Assembly: GCF_011046555.1 (NCBI RefSeq)
Contig: NZ_CP049246.1
Span: 1,178,001-1,242,000, forward strand
Length of the DNA stretch: 64,000 nucleotides
Reading direction: 5' to 3'
Source: Sphingobacterium lactis
GTDB lineage: Bacteria > Bacteroidota > Bacteroidia > Sphingobacteriales > Sphingobacteriaceae
Below, in pieces: positions 35,522 through 44,828 of this stretch. A model generated the notes under the pieces. It saw only the letters and a program-made list of their open reading frames with translations, was not told where the DNA came from and ran no database searches. The first letter of the stretch is position 1. The number at the start of each line of letters is the position of its first letter. Position numbers and translations under genes: made by a program.

Positions 35522-38500
35522 ATGACCATGAGCTATTCCAGAATGAATACGATCTTAGGCTGGGTCTGCGGCATAATTGCCTGCACAGTCTATATCCTGA
35601 CTACCGAATCTTCCGTGAGTTGGTGGGATACGGGTGAATTTATCGCTTCCGCCTATAAATTGGAGGTTGTCCATCAACCTGGCGCCCCATTATTCCTTAT
35701 GATCCAGAATATATTCTCCAATCTTGGTTTTGGCAATACGGAACGGATTGCCTATTGGATGAATTTTGGTTCTGCGGTATGCTCCGGTTTGACGATTGTT
35801 TTTCTCTTCTGGACCATAACCGCCCTTGCACGGAAACTGCTGTTGGGACAAGGTAACGGTACATCCGTTCAACATATCCAGATCCTTTGCGCGGGTGTAG
35901 TTGGTGCCTTGGCTTACAGTTTTACGGATACGTTTTGGTTTTCAGCCGTGGAGTCTGAGGTGTATGCGATGTCCTCCCTATGTACGGCTGTAGTTTTCTG
36001 GCTAGCGCTGAAGTGGGAGCGACGTGCGGATGAGGCCGACGCAAATAAATGGCTGCTATTGATCGCATTTGTCATGGGGCTATCCATTGGTGTGCATCTA
36101 TTAAACTTATTGACCATTCCTGCACTGGCTTTATTGATCTATTTCAGAAAGGCAAAGTCCATTACTTGGCAAGGAGCAGCAAAATCTTTCGGCTGGGGAG
36201 TCTTGGTGCTTGCCTTGATCCTGTGGGGTGTCATCCAATATACGGTGCGTTTTGCAGCTTTTTCCGACCTCTTTTTCGTCAATACCCTAGGCCTGCCATT
36301 TGGCAGTGGCATAGCGGCATTTGTCCTGTTACTCATCGCGGCTTTGGTCACTGGAATAGTCTATTCCATTAAAAAGAATAAGCCGGTATTGAATCTGGCG
36401 CTATTGAGTTTGTGCTTTGTGTATTTTGGCTTTACTTCCTATACCATGTTATTGGTCCGTGCGCAGACCAATATATCCTTGAATAACTACGACCCCGATG
36501 ATGCTTTTTCTTTTCTGAGCTATCTTTCCAGGGAGCAATATCAATCCGAACCCCTTTTAAAGGGGCCGACGTTTACCTCGCAGGTGGTCGGTGTTGAAGA
36601 TGGTAAAACATACAGAAAAGATGAAGAGCGCTATGCATCCATCGATTTCGTGAAGGGATATTCCTACGATAAGCAGGTCCTATTTCCGCGGATGTACAGC
36701 AGCAAACATGCTGATTTCTACCGCCAGTATTTGGGATTGGGGGCCGATGAGTCACCAAGTTTTGTGGACAACATGAAATTTTTCTTTGGGTATCAAGTGG
36801 TGCACATGTACAGTCGGTATTTCTTCTGGAACTTTGTGGGTCGGCAGAACGATGTGCCGAGCCAGGGTGAAGGAACCGCCGGTAATTGGCTTTCAGGGAT
36901 TGATTTTGTCGATGAAATCCGCCTTCCCGGTATAAGCTCTATTTCTGAAGATATGTGGGATAACCCGAGTCGAGCTACCTATTTTTTCTTGCCGCTCTTG
37001 TTGGGGATTGTTGGCATTTTGTGGCAGGTAAAGAAAAATAAACGCGATGCTGGCATTGTGGCATTGCTATTCTTTTTTACCGGTCTGGCCATAGTGTTAT
37101 ATTTGAACCAAACCCCCGTGCAGCCGCGCGAGCGCGATTATGCCTACGCAGGTTCTTTTTATATGTTCGCTATCTGGATCGGACTGGGCGTTTTGGGCGT
37201 GATGGATTTTCTGCAACGCCGCAGCAAGCTATCTGTACAGAAGATTACGTATGCGACTGCTGCTATCTGTATGCTGGCTGGACCGGTTTTGTTATTGAAG
37301 GAAAATTGGGTCGGACACGACCGATCAGGACGTAAGATGACACGTGAATTGGCTTTAAATACCTTGCAGTCCTGCGATCCAAATGCCATCCTGTTTACCT
37401 ATGGCGATAACGACACATTCCCGCTGTGGTACTTGCAGGAAGTGGAAGGCATTCGAACGGATGTACGCGTGATCAATTATGGGTACCTCAGTTCGGATTG
37501 GTATGTGGAGCAGATGATGCAGGATATGAATGCATCAAAGGCAGTTCCGATCGGGTTCAGCTACGATAAAGTGAAGAAGGGGATCCGTGATGGGATTCAT
37601 GTCTATGATATGGGCATCGAGGGCTATACAGACGTGGATATGCTCTTGAATGTGATGCTTTCCGATAGCAATGAGAATAAAGTACAGTTGCAGAATGGCA
37701 GTTATATCAATGTGCTGCCAACGCGGAAAATGCAGCTAAAGGTCGATAAGGACGCCGTATTGGCACATGTAGGCTTGCCTAAAGAATGGCAGGCCCATAT
37801 TCCGGAGTATATGCAATGGGAGTTCAATGAGGACGTTGTCAGTCGGGCGGATTTGAGCCTGATGTCCATCTTGGTCAACAACAACTGGGAACGACCGATC
37901 TATTATACATCCTTTTCACCCAACAGCATTCACATGGGGTTGGATAAATACCTGGCTTCCGAAGGTTTGGTGAATAAGCTGATGCCGGTGGATGTCGGCC
38001 AGCCGAATGACCGCCCAAGCCTAGTGAATGCGGAAAAGCTATATGCCAACGCTATGGACAAATTCCAGTGGTCGGATATTAGTGATCTGGATTATTTTGA
38101 TGTGGATTCCAATTTCTATTACGACAACTGGATCTATTCAGATGTGTACGAGAGCGGGATGTATGCACTGGTGCAACGGGGAGAGATGGGTAAGGCGAAG
38201 CAATTGGCGCTGAAGGCCTATGCATTCCAGCCGAAAAATGTGCGCAGTGCGCGACAATCGTTCTCCAATGTCGTCCTGTTGGATACCTTGGTGAAGGTAA
38301 AGGAAATGGATAAAGCTAAAATGCTAGCCACAAAGCATCTCAAAGCCATTGGGGAAAACTTGGATTATCAAGCTGCCATCCTGCAGAAAGCCAACACGGG
38401 CTATGATTTATATGCAATCCGGTTGGGAGTCGGTGCCTTGGAACAATACCTCCCGATTCTGAAGGAATTGGGGGATGAACAGCTGTTGGCTACGGCAACA

Positions 38501-38536
38501 CAAATGGACAAGAAATATAAAGCTGTATTTATGTAA
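35522..38536 (+). CDS. DUF2723 (GT117/TMEM260-like) membrane glycosyltransferase
   Basis: A 1004-residue polytopic membrane protein. The N-terminal DUF2723 signature is clear: SSVSWWDTGEFIASAYKLEVVHQPGAPLFLMIQN, with acidic residues Asp36 and Glu39, as in protein O-mannosyltransferase-like GT-C enzymes. About 10-12 transmembrane helices fill residues 10-620. The C-terminal periplasmic part contains FTYGDNDTFPLWYLQEVEGIRTDVRVINYGYL and a helical, TPR-like end. Likely role: transfer of a sugar from a lipid carrier to exported proteins. ATG 35522 is used, but 35543 is also possible. Confidence 0.88.
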   Translation: MTMSYSRMNTILGWVCGIIACTVYILTTESSVSWWDTGEFIASAYKLEVVHQPGAPLFLMIQNIFSNLGFGNTERIAYWMNFGSAVCSGLTIVFLFWTITALARKLLLGQGNGTSVQHIQILCAGVVGALAYSFTDTFWFSAVESEVYAMSSLCTAVVFWLALKWERRADEADANKWLLLIAFVMGLSIGVHLLNLLTIPALALLIYFRKAKSITWQGAAKSFGWGVLVLALILWGVIQYTVRFAAFSDLFFVNTLGLPFGSGIAAFVLLLIAALVTGIVYSIKKNKPVLNLALLSLCFVYFGFTSYTMLLVRAQTNISLNNYDPDDAFSFLSYLSREQYQSEPLLKGPTFTSQVVGVEDGKTYRKDEERYASIDFVKGYSYDKQVLFPRMYSSKHADFYRQYLGLGADESPSFVDNMKFFFGYQVVHMYSRYFFWNFVGRQNDVPSQGEGTAGNWLSGIDFVDEIRLPGISSISEDMWDNPSRATYFFLPLLLGIVGILWQVKKNKRDAGIVALLFFFTGLAIVLYLNQTPVQPRERDYAYAGSFYMFAIWIGLGVLGVMDFLQRRSKLSVQKITYATAAICMLAGPVLLLKENWVGHDRSGRKMTRELALNTLQSCDPNAILFTYGDNDTFPLWYLQEVEGIRTDVRVINYGYLSSDWYVEQMMQDMNASKAVPIGFSYDKVKKGIRDGIHVYDMGIEGYTDVDMLLNVMLSDSNENKVQLQNGSYINVLPTRKMQLKVDKDAVLAHVGLPKEWQAHIPEYMQWEFNEDVVSRADLSLMSILVNNNWERPIYYTSFSPNSIHMGLDKYLASEGLVNKLMPVDVGQPNDRPSLVNAEKLYANAMDKFQWSDISDLDYFDVDSNFYYDNWIYSDVYESGMYALVQRGEMGKAKQLALKAYAFQPKNVRSARQSFSNVVLLDTLVKVKEMDKAKMLATKHLKAIGENLDYQAAILQKANTGYDLYAIRLGVGALEQYLPILKELGDEQLLATATQMDKKYKAVFM

Positions 38537-38566
38537 AATTGCTATACAGCACAAGCATAGCAAAAG

Positions 38567-38593
38567 AAAAGGAGGCTTAAAGCCTCCTTTCTT
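38567..38593. terminator. Bidirectional terminator between DUF2723 gene and glnS
   Basis: AAAAGGAGGCTT-AAAGCCTCCTTT palindrome between two convergent stops; A-run on one side and T-run on the other. Confidence 0.82.
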
Positions 38594-38596
38594 ATT

Positions 38597-40270
38597 TTAT
38601 CCTTTTTTAGCCTCCTTAGCCCAGGAGTCTTTCAGTGTTACTGTTCTATTGAAAACCAATTTATCGGCAGTCGTATGTTTACTGTCTAGGGTGAAATAAC
38701 CCAAGCGAATAAACTGATACCCTTTTCCAACCTCGGCATTGGCCAAGTCGGGTTCGATATAAGCTTTTTCAATGATCTGCAGACTATCCGGATTGATGGA
38801 TGCCTTGAAATCCTCGGCAGCTGCAGGGTTTTCATCTTGGAAAAGACGGTCGTACAGGCGTACTTCCGCTTCCTTGGCATGAGCAACAGATACCCAGTGG
38901 ATCGTGCCTTTCACCTTGATGCCGGAAGTATCTTCTCCAGATTTGGAGTTCGGCGCATACTCACAGTAAACCTCCGTCACATTGCCTTGCTCGTCTTTCT
39001 TGAAGTCAGTACAGGTTACGATGTAACCATGTTTCAGGCGTACGGAAAGCCCAGGTCCCAAACGGAAGAACTTCTTCGGTGCGTCTTCCATAAAGTCCTC
39101 ACGCTCGATCCATAGCTCCTTTGAGAAAGGGATCATGCGATTGCCCTCACCACCTTCAACTTCTGGATTGTTCTCTCCTTCCAATTCTTCAACCTGTCCT
39201 TCTGGATAGTTGGTGATCACCAATTTGATTGGATCCAACACGGCCATTCGGCGCCAAGCGGTCTTGTTCAGATCCTCGCGGATACAGAATTCCAATAAAC
39301 TGACATCGATCATATTCTCACGCTTCTGGATACCGATCCGCTCACAGAAGTTACGGATACTTTCTGGTGTATATCCACGGCGGCGCAGTCCGGAAATCGT
39401 AGGCATGCGTGGGTCATCCCAGCTGTCTACTAATTTCTCGTTCACCAATTGCAGTAACTTGCGCTTGCTCATGACCGTATAGGAAAGGTTCAAGCGTGCA
39501 AATTCATATTGTTTTGAAGGGAAGATTTCTAACCTGTCAATCAACCAATCGTATAAAGGGCGATGCGGAATAAACTCCAGCGTACATACCGAATGGGTAA
39601 TCTTCTCGATCGAGTCCGATTGGCCATGGGCAAAATCGTACATCGGGTAGATTGGCCATTTATCACCTGTACGGTGGTGGTCAGCATGCTTGATACGGTA
39701 CAGGATCGGGTCACGCATGTGCATGTTCGGGCTGGCCAAGTCGATCTTCGCACGAAGAACCTTCTCGCCATCCTTATATTTCCCTGCACGCATGTCCTCA
39801 AATAACTGCAGGTTCTCCTCAATAGAACGGCTGCGGTATACTGTTGGCACACCTGGTTTTGTCGGCGTACCTTTGGAAGCAGCAATTTCCTCGGAGTTGC
39901 TATCGTCTACATAAGCTAGATCATGCTTGATCAGCTGTTTTGCATATTCGTATAAAGTATCGAAATAGTCTGAGGTATATAATTCCTCGGCCCACTGGAA
40001 GCCCAACCATTGAATATCTTTTTTGATGCTGTCTACGTATTCCACATCCTCCGTTACCGGATTGGTGTCATCGAAACGTAGATTTGTTTTGCCATTGTAC
40101 TTCTGTGCTAAAGAAAAGTTCAGACAGATTGACTTTGCATGTCCAATATGAAGATAACCATTTGGTTCTGGCGGGAAACGGGTCAGGACACGACCGTCAT
40201 TCTTCCCATTACGAAGATCCTCTTCGATAATCTCTTCAATAAAATTCAATGATTTTTCTTCTTCTACCAT
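38597..40270 (-). CDS. glnS: Glutamine--tRNA ligase
   Basis: A 557-residue class I aminoacyl-tRNA synthetase charging tRNA-Gln directly with glutamine. The HIGH motif is in [15 protein letters not shown] (residues 41-44) and the KMSKS equivalent is VMSKRKL near residue 267. GlnRS-specific regions include [27 protein letters not shown] and the C-terminal beta-barrel anticodon domain ([13 protein letters not shown]). Its presence shows that Gln-tRNA does not depend on the amidotransferase route here. Confidence 0.97.
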   Translation of the reverse strand: MVEEEKSLNFIEEIIEEDLRNGKNDGRVLTRFPPEPNGYLHIGHAKSICLNFSLAQKYNGKTNLRFDDTNPVTEDVEYVDSIKKDIQWLGFQWAEELYTSDYFDTLYEYAKQLIKHDLAYVDDSNSEEIAASKGTPTKPGVPTVYRSRSIEENLQLFEDMRAGKYKDGEKVLRAKIDLASPNMHMRDPILYRIKHADHHRTGDKWPIYPMYDFAHGQSDSIEKITHSVCTLEFIPHRPLYDWLIDRLEIFPSKQYEFARLNLSYTVMSKRKLLQLVNEKLVDSWDDPRMPTISGLRRRGYTPESIRNFCERIGIQKRENMIDVSLLEFCIREDLNKTAWRRMAVLDPIKLVITNYPEGQVEELEGENNPEVEGGEGNRMIPFSKELWIEREDFMEDAPKKFFRLGPGLSVRLKHGYIVTCTDFKKDEQGNVTEVYCEYAPNSKSGEDTSGIKVKGTIHWVSVAHAKEAEVRLYDRLFQDENPAAAEDFKASINPDSLQIIEKAYIEPDLANAEVGKGYQFIRLGYFTLDSKHTTADKLVFNRTVTLKDSWAKEAKKG

Positions 40271-40274
40271 AACG

Positions 40275-40282
40275 CAAAGTTA
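40275..40282 (-). promoter_or_regulatory. -7 promoter element of glnS
   Basis: Minus-strand TAACTTTG matches TAnnTTTG and is only 4 nt from the ATG at 40270, implying a leaderless or nearly leaderless glnS mRNA. TTTA 18 bp further upstream is a weak -33. Confidence 0.5.
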
Positions 40283-40513
40283 GGTATTTCAACGATATAT
40301 TAAATGCCTTTGCATGGAATGCTGTTTGTTTTTTTATCCGAATGATGGAAGGGCCCATCGATAGGCTATGGGTTACTCGGCATTTATATTAGCTGCGTAT
40401 TTCACTTGGAATCTCCATCCTTCGAAAAAATCTGTTTACAATATGCAGATAATTAATTATTCACTATTAATTATAATGAATTCATATTAATTTAGGCTAA
40501 AATAAACATGATT

Positions 40514-41791
40514 ATGAAATTGAGGATAGTATTCCTGATCTGCTTGTTGCTTCCGGTGCTGGCTTTTTCACAGAAGAAAAAGGGCTCGCCAAAGTTGCTG
40601 GTGTATGGATCGGATGTGACGGCGTGGAGTGCGGCAGTTCAGGCGGCGAAGTCAAATGTGGAAACGGTATTGGTGCTGGATTCTCCTTTCTTGGGGAAAG
40701 AGCTGACGGATGATCGCTTGGCCATTCAGCATGCATTGGCATTGGATGGCGGGCAGTGGATGTGGCTATTGATGGACATGGCGGGCAGTAAGAGCCGTTC
40801 GGATTCCGTGGCCACGATCACCAAGCGCGATTTCAATCCGCAATTGGCGAAGAATGCTTTGGAAAAATCCGTTGATGCGCAGGCCAATCTGACCGTTATC
40901 CCCAATCAGCAGGTAATCAAGGCCGACAAGGGTAGACGGGCGTGGGAAATTACGCTTTCCAACAGACAGCGTTATTCCGTGCTCAGTGTCTTGGATGCTA
41001 GCGTGGATGGAACTATTGCAAAATCAGCTGGCATACCTGTGGATAGCCTTTCGAAGGGATCCCTTACGGCCATGAAGGATGTGAACCTGGCCATCTCGCG
41101 GACAACAGTTGCTGTTGGTGAACTGGATCAACAGCCGCAGCTCGTTTTCTTGCGCGATCTGTTGCAGGGCGAAAAAGAAAATGTGCTGGATATTGGATTG
41201 ATGCGCAGTATAGCCAAGTCACCAGAAAATATAGGTTTTCGTTCCGCATACGGGCAGGCATTGGGTGCAACGGCCGCGTACCTGGCTTTCTTTAAAACGA
41301 CTAGCAAGAAAATCGATATCCGTAAATTGCAGGCGGAACTCTTGGCTTTTAATGTTCGCATGACCCCCTATGCCGATGTAGCTACCGATGATCGCGACTT
41401 CAAAGCCCTGCAGAAATTCTTTTTAACGGGCGTATTCCTGGGTAGGGAGGAGCAGGGTCAGTACGTGTTCGATCGGAAGGGATATGTTAAGTTTTCTGAT
41501 ATTAAGGATATTCTGAATGATATCTATACACGGAGCCAATTGTGGTTTCTCGACAATTACCGCGATGAAGAGATGACCTGGAAGGATGTCATCGGATTGA
41601 TCAAGTTTGTGTCCTTTAAGGGTGATGAGGTGGAAAGACAGATTGAAAAGGATTGGAGCACAAAATTTAAATTTGAAGGCACGTATAAGCCGGAAGACAA
41701 GATAACCCGTGAACAGTTTGCCATCATCACGGATCTTTTCACGACTTCGTTCGCAAAGGCGATTAACCTGGATGGGACCTTCGTCAAATAG
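40514..41791 (+). CDS. Secreted FAD-oxidoreductase-like (degenerate Rossmann) protein
   Basis: A 425-residue exported protein. The signal peptide ends LAFSQ and the mature start (PKLLVYGSDVTAWSAAVQAA) looks like the beta-alpha-beta of FAD_oxidored-type proteins. However, the dinucleotide-binding glycines are reduced to G-S-D-x-x-A instead of GGG-x-x-G. VLDASVDGTIAKSAGIP further resembles FAD_oxidored sequences (DATGDGD-like). FAD binding is therefore doubtful. ATG 40514 gives a standard signal peptide; an in-frame ATG at 40508 adds two residues. It is flanked by a strong terminator and apparently monocistronic. Confidence 0.7.
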   Translation: MKLRIVFLICLLLPVLAFSQKKKGSPKLLVYGSDVTAWSAAVQAAKSNVETVLVLDSPFLGKELTDDRLAIQHALALDGGQWMWLLMDMAGSKSRSDSVATITKRDFNPQLAKNALEKSVDAQANLTVIPNQQVIKADKGRRAWEITLSNRQRYSVLSVLDASVDGTIAKSAGIPVDSLSKGSLTAMKDVNLAISRTTVAVGELDQQPQLVFLRDLLQGEKENVLDIGLMRSIAKSPENIGFRSAYGQALGATAAYLAFFKTTSKKIDIRKLQAELLAFNVRMTPYADVATDDRDFKALQKFFLTGVFLGREEQGQYVFDRKGYVKFSDIKDILNDIYTRSQLWFLDNYRDEEMTWKDVIGLIKFVSFKGDEVERQIEKDWSTKFKFEGTYKPEDKITREQFAIITDLFTTSFAKAINLDGTFVK

Positions 41792-41811
41792 AAGGGAACC
41801 ATAGGATAAAT

Positions 41812-41857
41812 AAAAGGACAGCCCCTTTACCGATCTGGTAAAGGGGCTGTCCTTTTT
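41812..41857. terminator. Strong bidirectional terminator
   Basis: A 20-bp perfect stem (AAAAGGACAGCCCCTTTACC and complement) with 5-nt loop and T-run, between the Rossmann-like gene and the convergent carbonic anhydrase. Confidence 0.93.
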
Positions 41858-41874
41858 CTTTCGAATGGGATATC

Positions 41875-42522
41875 CTATTTATAAGCGAATACCTGACCTA
41901 GGTTTTCGTTGGAATCAAACGTTGTATCCAAGTCGATCAATTGACCGGTACCGATGTTGATGACCATACCATGAACCGCTAGTTCAGCGCCATTTTTCCA
42001 TGCGTTTTGAACGATGGACGTTGTTGTCAGGTTGAATACCTGTTCCTTAACGTTCAATTCGATCAACCGGTTGACTTTATCATCGTGGTTCTCGATGGCA
42101 TCAATTTCAGCAGCATGTAAGCGATAAACATCTTTGATGTGGCACAACCAATTGTCGATGATTCCGTATTGCTGGCTGCTCAAAGAAGCAGCAACACCAC
42201 CACAGCCGTAATGGCCAGCTACGATAATGTGCTTTACCTTCAATACATTCACCGCATAGTCAAGCACTGCCAACATACTCATGTCGGAATGCACGCACAT
42301 GTTTGCGATATTACGGTGTACAAATACCTCTCCCGGCTTTTTACCGGTCAATTCATTTGCAGGAACTCGGCTATCCGCACAACCAATCCATAACACTTCA
42401 GGAGCTTGCCCTTTAGCAAGTTGTTGAAAACGTCCGCTCTCATCTTTGCTGACGAAGTCCATCCAGTCTTTGTTACCTTCTAAAATCTGATTAAATCCAA
42501 GTTCTAATTCTTTTTGTCCCAT
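41875..42522 (-). CDS. Beta-class carbonic anhydrase
   Basis: A 215-residue zinc enzyme interconverting CO2 and bicarbonate in the cytoplasm. Zinc ligands and catalytic dyad are visible: Cys48, Asp50 and Arg52 in WIGCADSRVP, His104 and Cys107 in VAGHYGCGGV. VHRNIANMCVHSD is another family landmark. ATG 42522 is chosen because upstream residues in the longer frame (to 42564) are not conserved-looking. It follows a SulP transporter on the same strand, 66 bp away, suggesting coupled bicarbonate transport and conversion. Confidence 0.95.
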   Translation of the reverse strand: MGQKELELGFNQILEGNKDWMDFVSKDESGRFQQLAKGQAPEVLWIGCADSRVPANELTGKKPGEVFVHRNIANMCVHSDMSMLAVLDYAVNVLKVKHIIVAGHYGCGGVAASLSSQQYGIIDNWLCHIKDVYRLHAAEIDAIENHDDKVNRLIELNVKEQVFNLTTTSIVQNAWKNGAELAVHGMVINIGTGQLIDLDTTFDSNENLGQVFAYK

Positions 42523-42588
42523 TATATATTTTGATTTAATGTATGGCCAAAAATGACCATACAAGTTTCTACATTATTTTTAAATTAA

Positions 42589-44166
42589 TTAAACTACTTT
42601 TTGAAGTTTTTGTTTGCGTGGCATCATTCTGCGCTTGTACGTGACATCATTCAGTTCGATATCCAAGCCCTTGCTCAGTGCATTCTGCTCGAAATCCTTG
42701 ATGACATCAATGACATCCTTGTCGATAAACTTACTCTTTTGTCCATCGATAACAATGGATTTCACGCTTTTTGGCAAGTTATACAACTTTTGCTGAATAG
42801 GCGCCTTATTTAAGAAAGAAACCTCTTCTGCCAAAGTAATGACTGCGGTTTCGCTTTCATCACTTTTTGAAGGTGTGATGTTCAAGTGGTATGCATTGTG
42901 CATGTTCGCACGAAGGATGTAGAACGTTGCTACAACAATACCGATACCAACACCTGTCAATAGATCCGTGAATACAACCGCCGCAACAGTAACCACAAAT
43001 GGAATAAACTGATCCAATCCTTTGGTCAACATCTGCTTGAACAGCGCTGGCTTCGCCAATTTATATCCGGTGTGCAATAGGATAGCTGCCAAGCCCGCCA
43101 ATGGAATCAAGTTGATGATGCTTGGGATTGCCAATAAAGCAACCAATAACCATAGACCGTGCAACATTGCCGATTGTCTCGTACGGCCGCCCGCATTGGC
43201 ATTTGCCGAAGAACGAACGATAACCGACGTCATCGGTAGACCACCCAAGAAACCGGAAGTCATATTACCGATACCCTGAGCCAAAAGCTCTCTGTTTGTC
43301 GGTGAATTACGCTTCAATGGATCCAGTTTATCTACAGCCTCGATGCTCAAAAGCGTCTCCAAACTCGCAATGATTGCGATGGTAAAGGCTACGATCCATA
43401 CTTCTTTATTGAAGATCTGCGTAAAGTCAGGGAAGATAAACAAGCCCTTGAATTCAGCGAATGAGTTCACTACGGGAATGGATACAAAGTGATCCGGATT
43501 TAGAGCCAATCCAGTTCCCTGGAATGCAAAACCCAATCCAACACCCAATAATACGACGATTAACGGTGCTGGGATTTTGTTCAACTTCTTGATGTTCGGC
43601 CAGAAAATCAAAACGGCCAAAGAAAGGAGACAGATAATGGTTGCTCCCCAGTTTACACTGGAAAGGATCGTGCTGGTAAAGGCTGCCATTCCGCCGTTCT
43701 CAAAATCGAACGGGTTGGCTTCCGTCATACCGAAAGCTAAAGGGATCTGTTTCAAGATGATCGTGATACCGATAGCGGCAAGCATACCCAAGATCACGGA
43801 AGATGGGAAATAGTTTCCGATCATTCCCGCCTTAACGATACCCAGGATAACCTGAATAACACCGGCCAGCAATACAGCAAGAATAAAGGTCTCGTAGGCA
43901 CCCAATTGCTGGATGGCACCAAGAACGATTACCGTCAGACCTGCTGCAGGACCACTGACGCTCAGCGGGGACCCGGAGATCGATGCGACAACAATACCAC
44001 CAATAATACCTGTTAAAATACCGGCGAATAATGGCGCGCCGGAAGCCATTGCAATTCCCAAACATAATGGCAATGCCACTAAGAATACTACAATACTTGC
44101 TGGGAAGTCATATTTTAAGTCCCTTTTCGAGAGTTTAAGAAAAGCGGACGTACGTGTACCAAACAT
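42589..44166 (-). CDS. SulP-family anion transporter with STAS domain
   Basis: A 525-residue inner-membrane transporter. About 12-14 helices occupy residues 20-415, including DFPASIVVFLVALPLCLGIAMASG, SPLSVSGPAAGLTVIVLG, and LPMTSVIVRSSANANAGGRTR, the SulP core signatures. The C-terminal STAS domain includes KSIVIDGQKSKFIDKDVIDVI. SulP members move sulfate, bicarbonate or dicarboxylates. The carbonic anhydrase encoded next to it makes bicarbonate the best guess. Confidence 0.93.
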   Translation of the reverse strand: MFGTRTSAFLKLSKRDLKYDFPASIVVFLVALPLCLGIAMASGAPLFAGILTGIIGGIVVASISGSPLSVSGPAAGLTVIVLGAIQQLGAYETFILAVLLAGVIQVILGIVKAGMIGNYFPSSVILGMLAAIGITIILKQIPLAFGMTEANPFDFENGGMAAFTSTILSSVNWGATIICLLSLAVLIFWPNIKKLNKIPAPLIVVLLGVGLGFAFQGTGLALNPDHFVSIPVVNSFAEFKGLFIFPDFTQIFNKEVWIVAFTIAIIASLETLLSIEAVDKLDPLKRNSPTNRELLAQGIGNMTSGFLGGLPMTSVIVRSSANANAGGRTRQSAMLHGLWLLVALLAIPSIINLIPLAGLAAILLHTGYKLAKPALFKQMLTKGLDQFIPFVVTVAAVVFTDLLTGVGIGIVVATFYILRANMHNAYHLNITPSKSDESETAVITLAEEVSFLNKAPIQQKLYNLPKSVKSIVIDGQKSKFIDKDVIDVIKDFEQNALSKGLDIELNDVTYKRRMMPRKQKLQKVV

Positions 44167-44276
44167 ATACTTATTTTTATAAGATTTTTAAATTCAACGA
44201 TTAATGTGCTCAATATGCCCATTAAGACGCTCCTGGGGAGGTCAGAAAATGGCATAGAAATTCCATGGGTGTTGAA

Positions 44277-44621
44277 TTACGCGTTTGGAGGCGGGGTGGG
44301 GACGGTAGGGTCGAATGCACAGATGCACTTCTCGTTCTTGAGGTAGTGCTTTACTTTTCCGGCATTCTCAACAGTTGGGTTGAAGGCATAGAAATCAATC
44401 GCATCGGGTTTGAAGATCTTAATTGCAGATTCGTGCAGATCTTCATTATTGCTGTTGTTTCCTTTTGCCGTGTTCTCAATTTCCAGTTGCATCACCACTT
44501 GAAGGACCGTGCCCTTATCAAGTACGTCTACAAACATAGGGGTAATAGAAATCAGCATCTTCGTGAAGAAGATGAAGAAGCATAGCTTCGCCGCTAATAT
44601 TCTATTATTTTTTGAAAACAT
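44277..44621 (-). CDS. Small secreted or single-pass membrane protein near SulP
   Basis: A 114-residue protein. One hydrophobic segment (about residues 9-29, AAKLCFFIFFTKMLISI) is followed by a polar domain with TVLQVVMQLEIENTAKG, FKPDAIDFYAFNP and an unusual CICAFDPTVPTPPP end. I do not recognise the family. It is on the same strand and 110 bp upstream of sulP, has its own -7 box and coherent codon use, so it appears to be a real gene that may belong to the bicarbonate module. Confidence 0.68.
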   Translation of the reverse strand: MFSKNNRILAAKLCFFIFFTKMLISITPMFVDVLDKGTVLQVVMQLEIENTAKGNNSNNEDLHESAIKIFKPDAIDFYAFNPTVENAGKVKHYLKNEKCICAFDPTVPTPPPNA

Positions 44622-44646
44622 GGTTGCCCTTTAATTATAAACTGAA

Positions 44647-44654
44647 CAAAAATA
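44647..44654 (-). promoter_or_regulatory. -7 element for the small membrane protein / sulP / carbonic anhydrase genes
   Basis: Minus-strand TATTTTTG matches TAnnTTTG, 25 nt before the ATG at 44621. The upstream region is T-rich without a properly spaced TTTG. Confidence 0.35.
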
Positions 44655-44759
44655 AAATTTAATTTCAAAAAAAATCCTTTTTTAGAATTTTATTATGAAA
44701 AAATTACAAAAGTCGTGCCTTTTATCTGATTTCTTAATATTATGGTAATATAAGTTTCT

Positions 44760-44792
44760 TTGATTTGTTCAGATGAATAATTATATCTTTAT
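44760..44792 (+). promoter_or_regulatory. Promoter of the HerA-like gene
   Basis: TTTG 44760-44763, 21 bp, TATCTTTA 44785-44792 (one mismatch to TAnnTTTG), 36 nt before the start codon. Confidence 0.45.
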
Positions 44793-44828
44793 TTTTATTT
44801 TCAAAGATAGCAAGTAACGCTTAATCGT

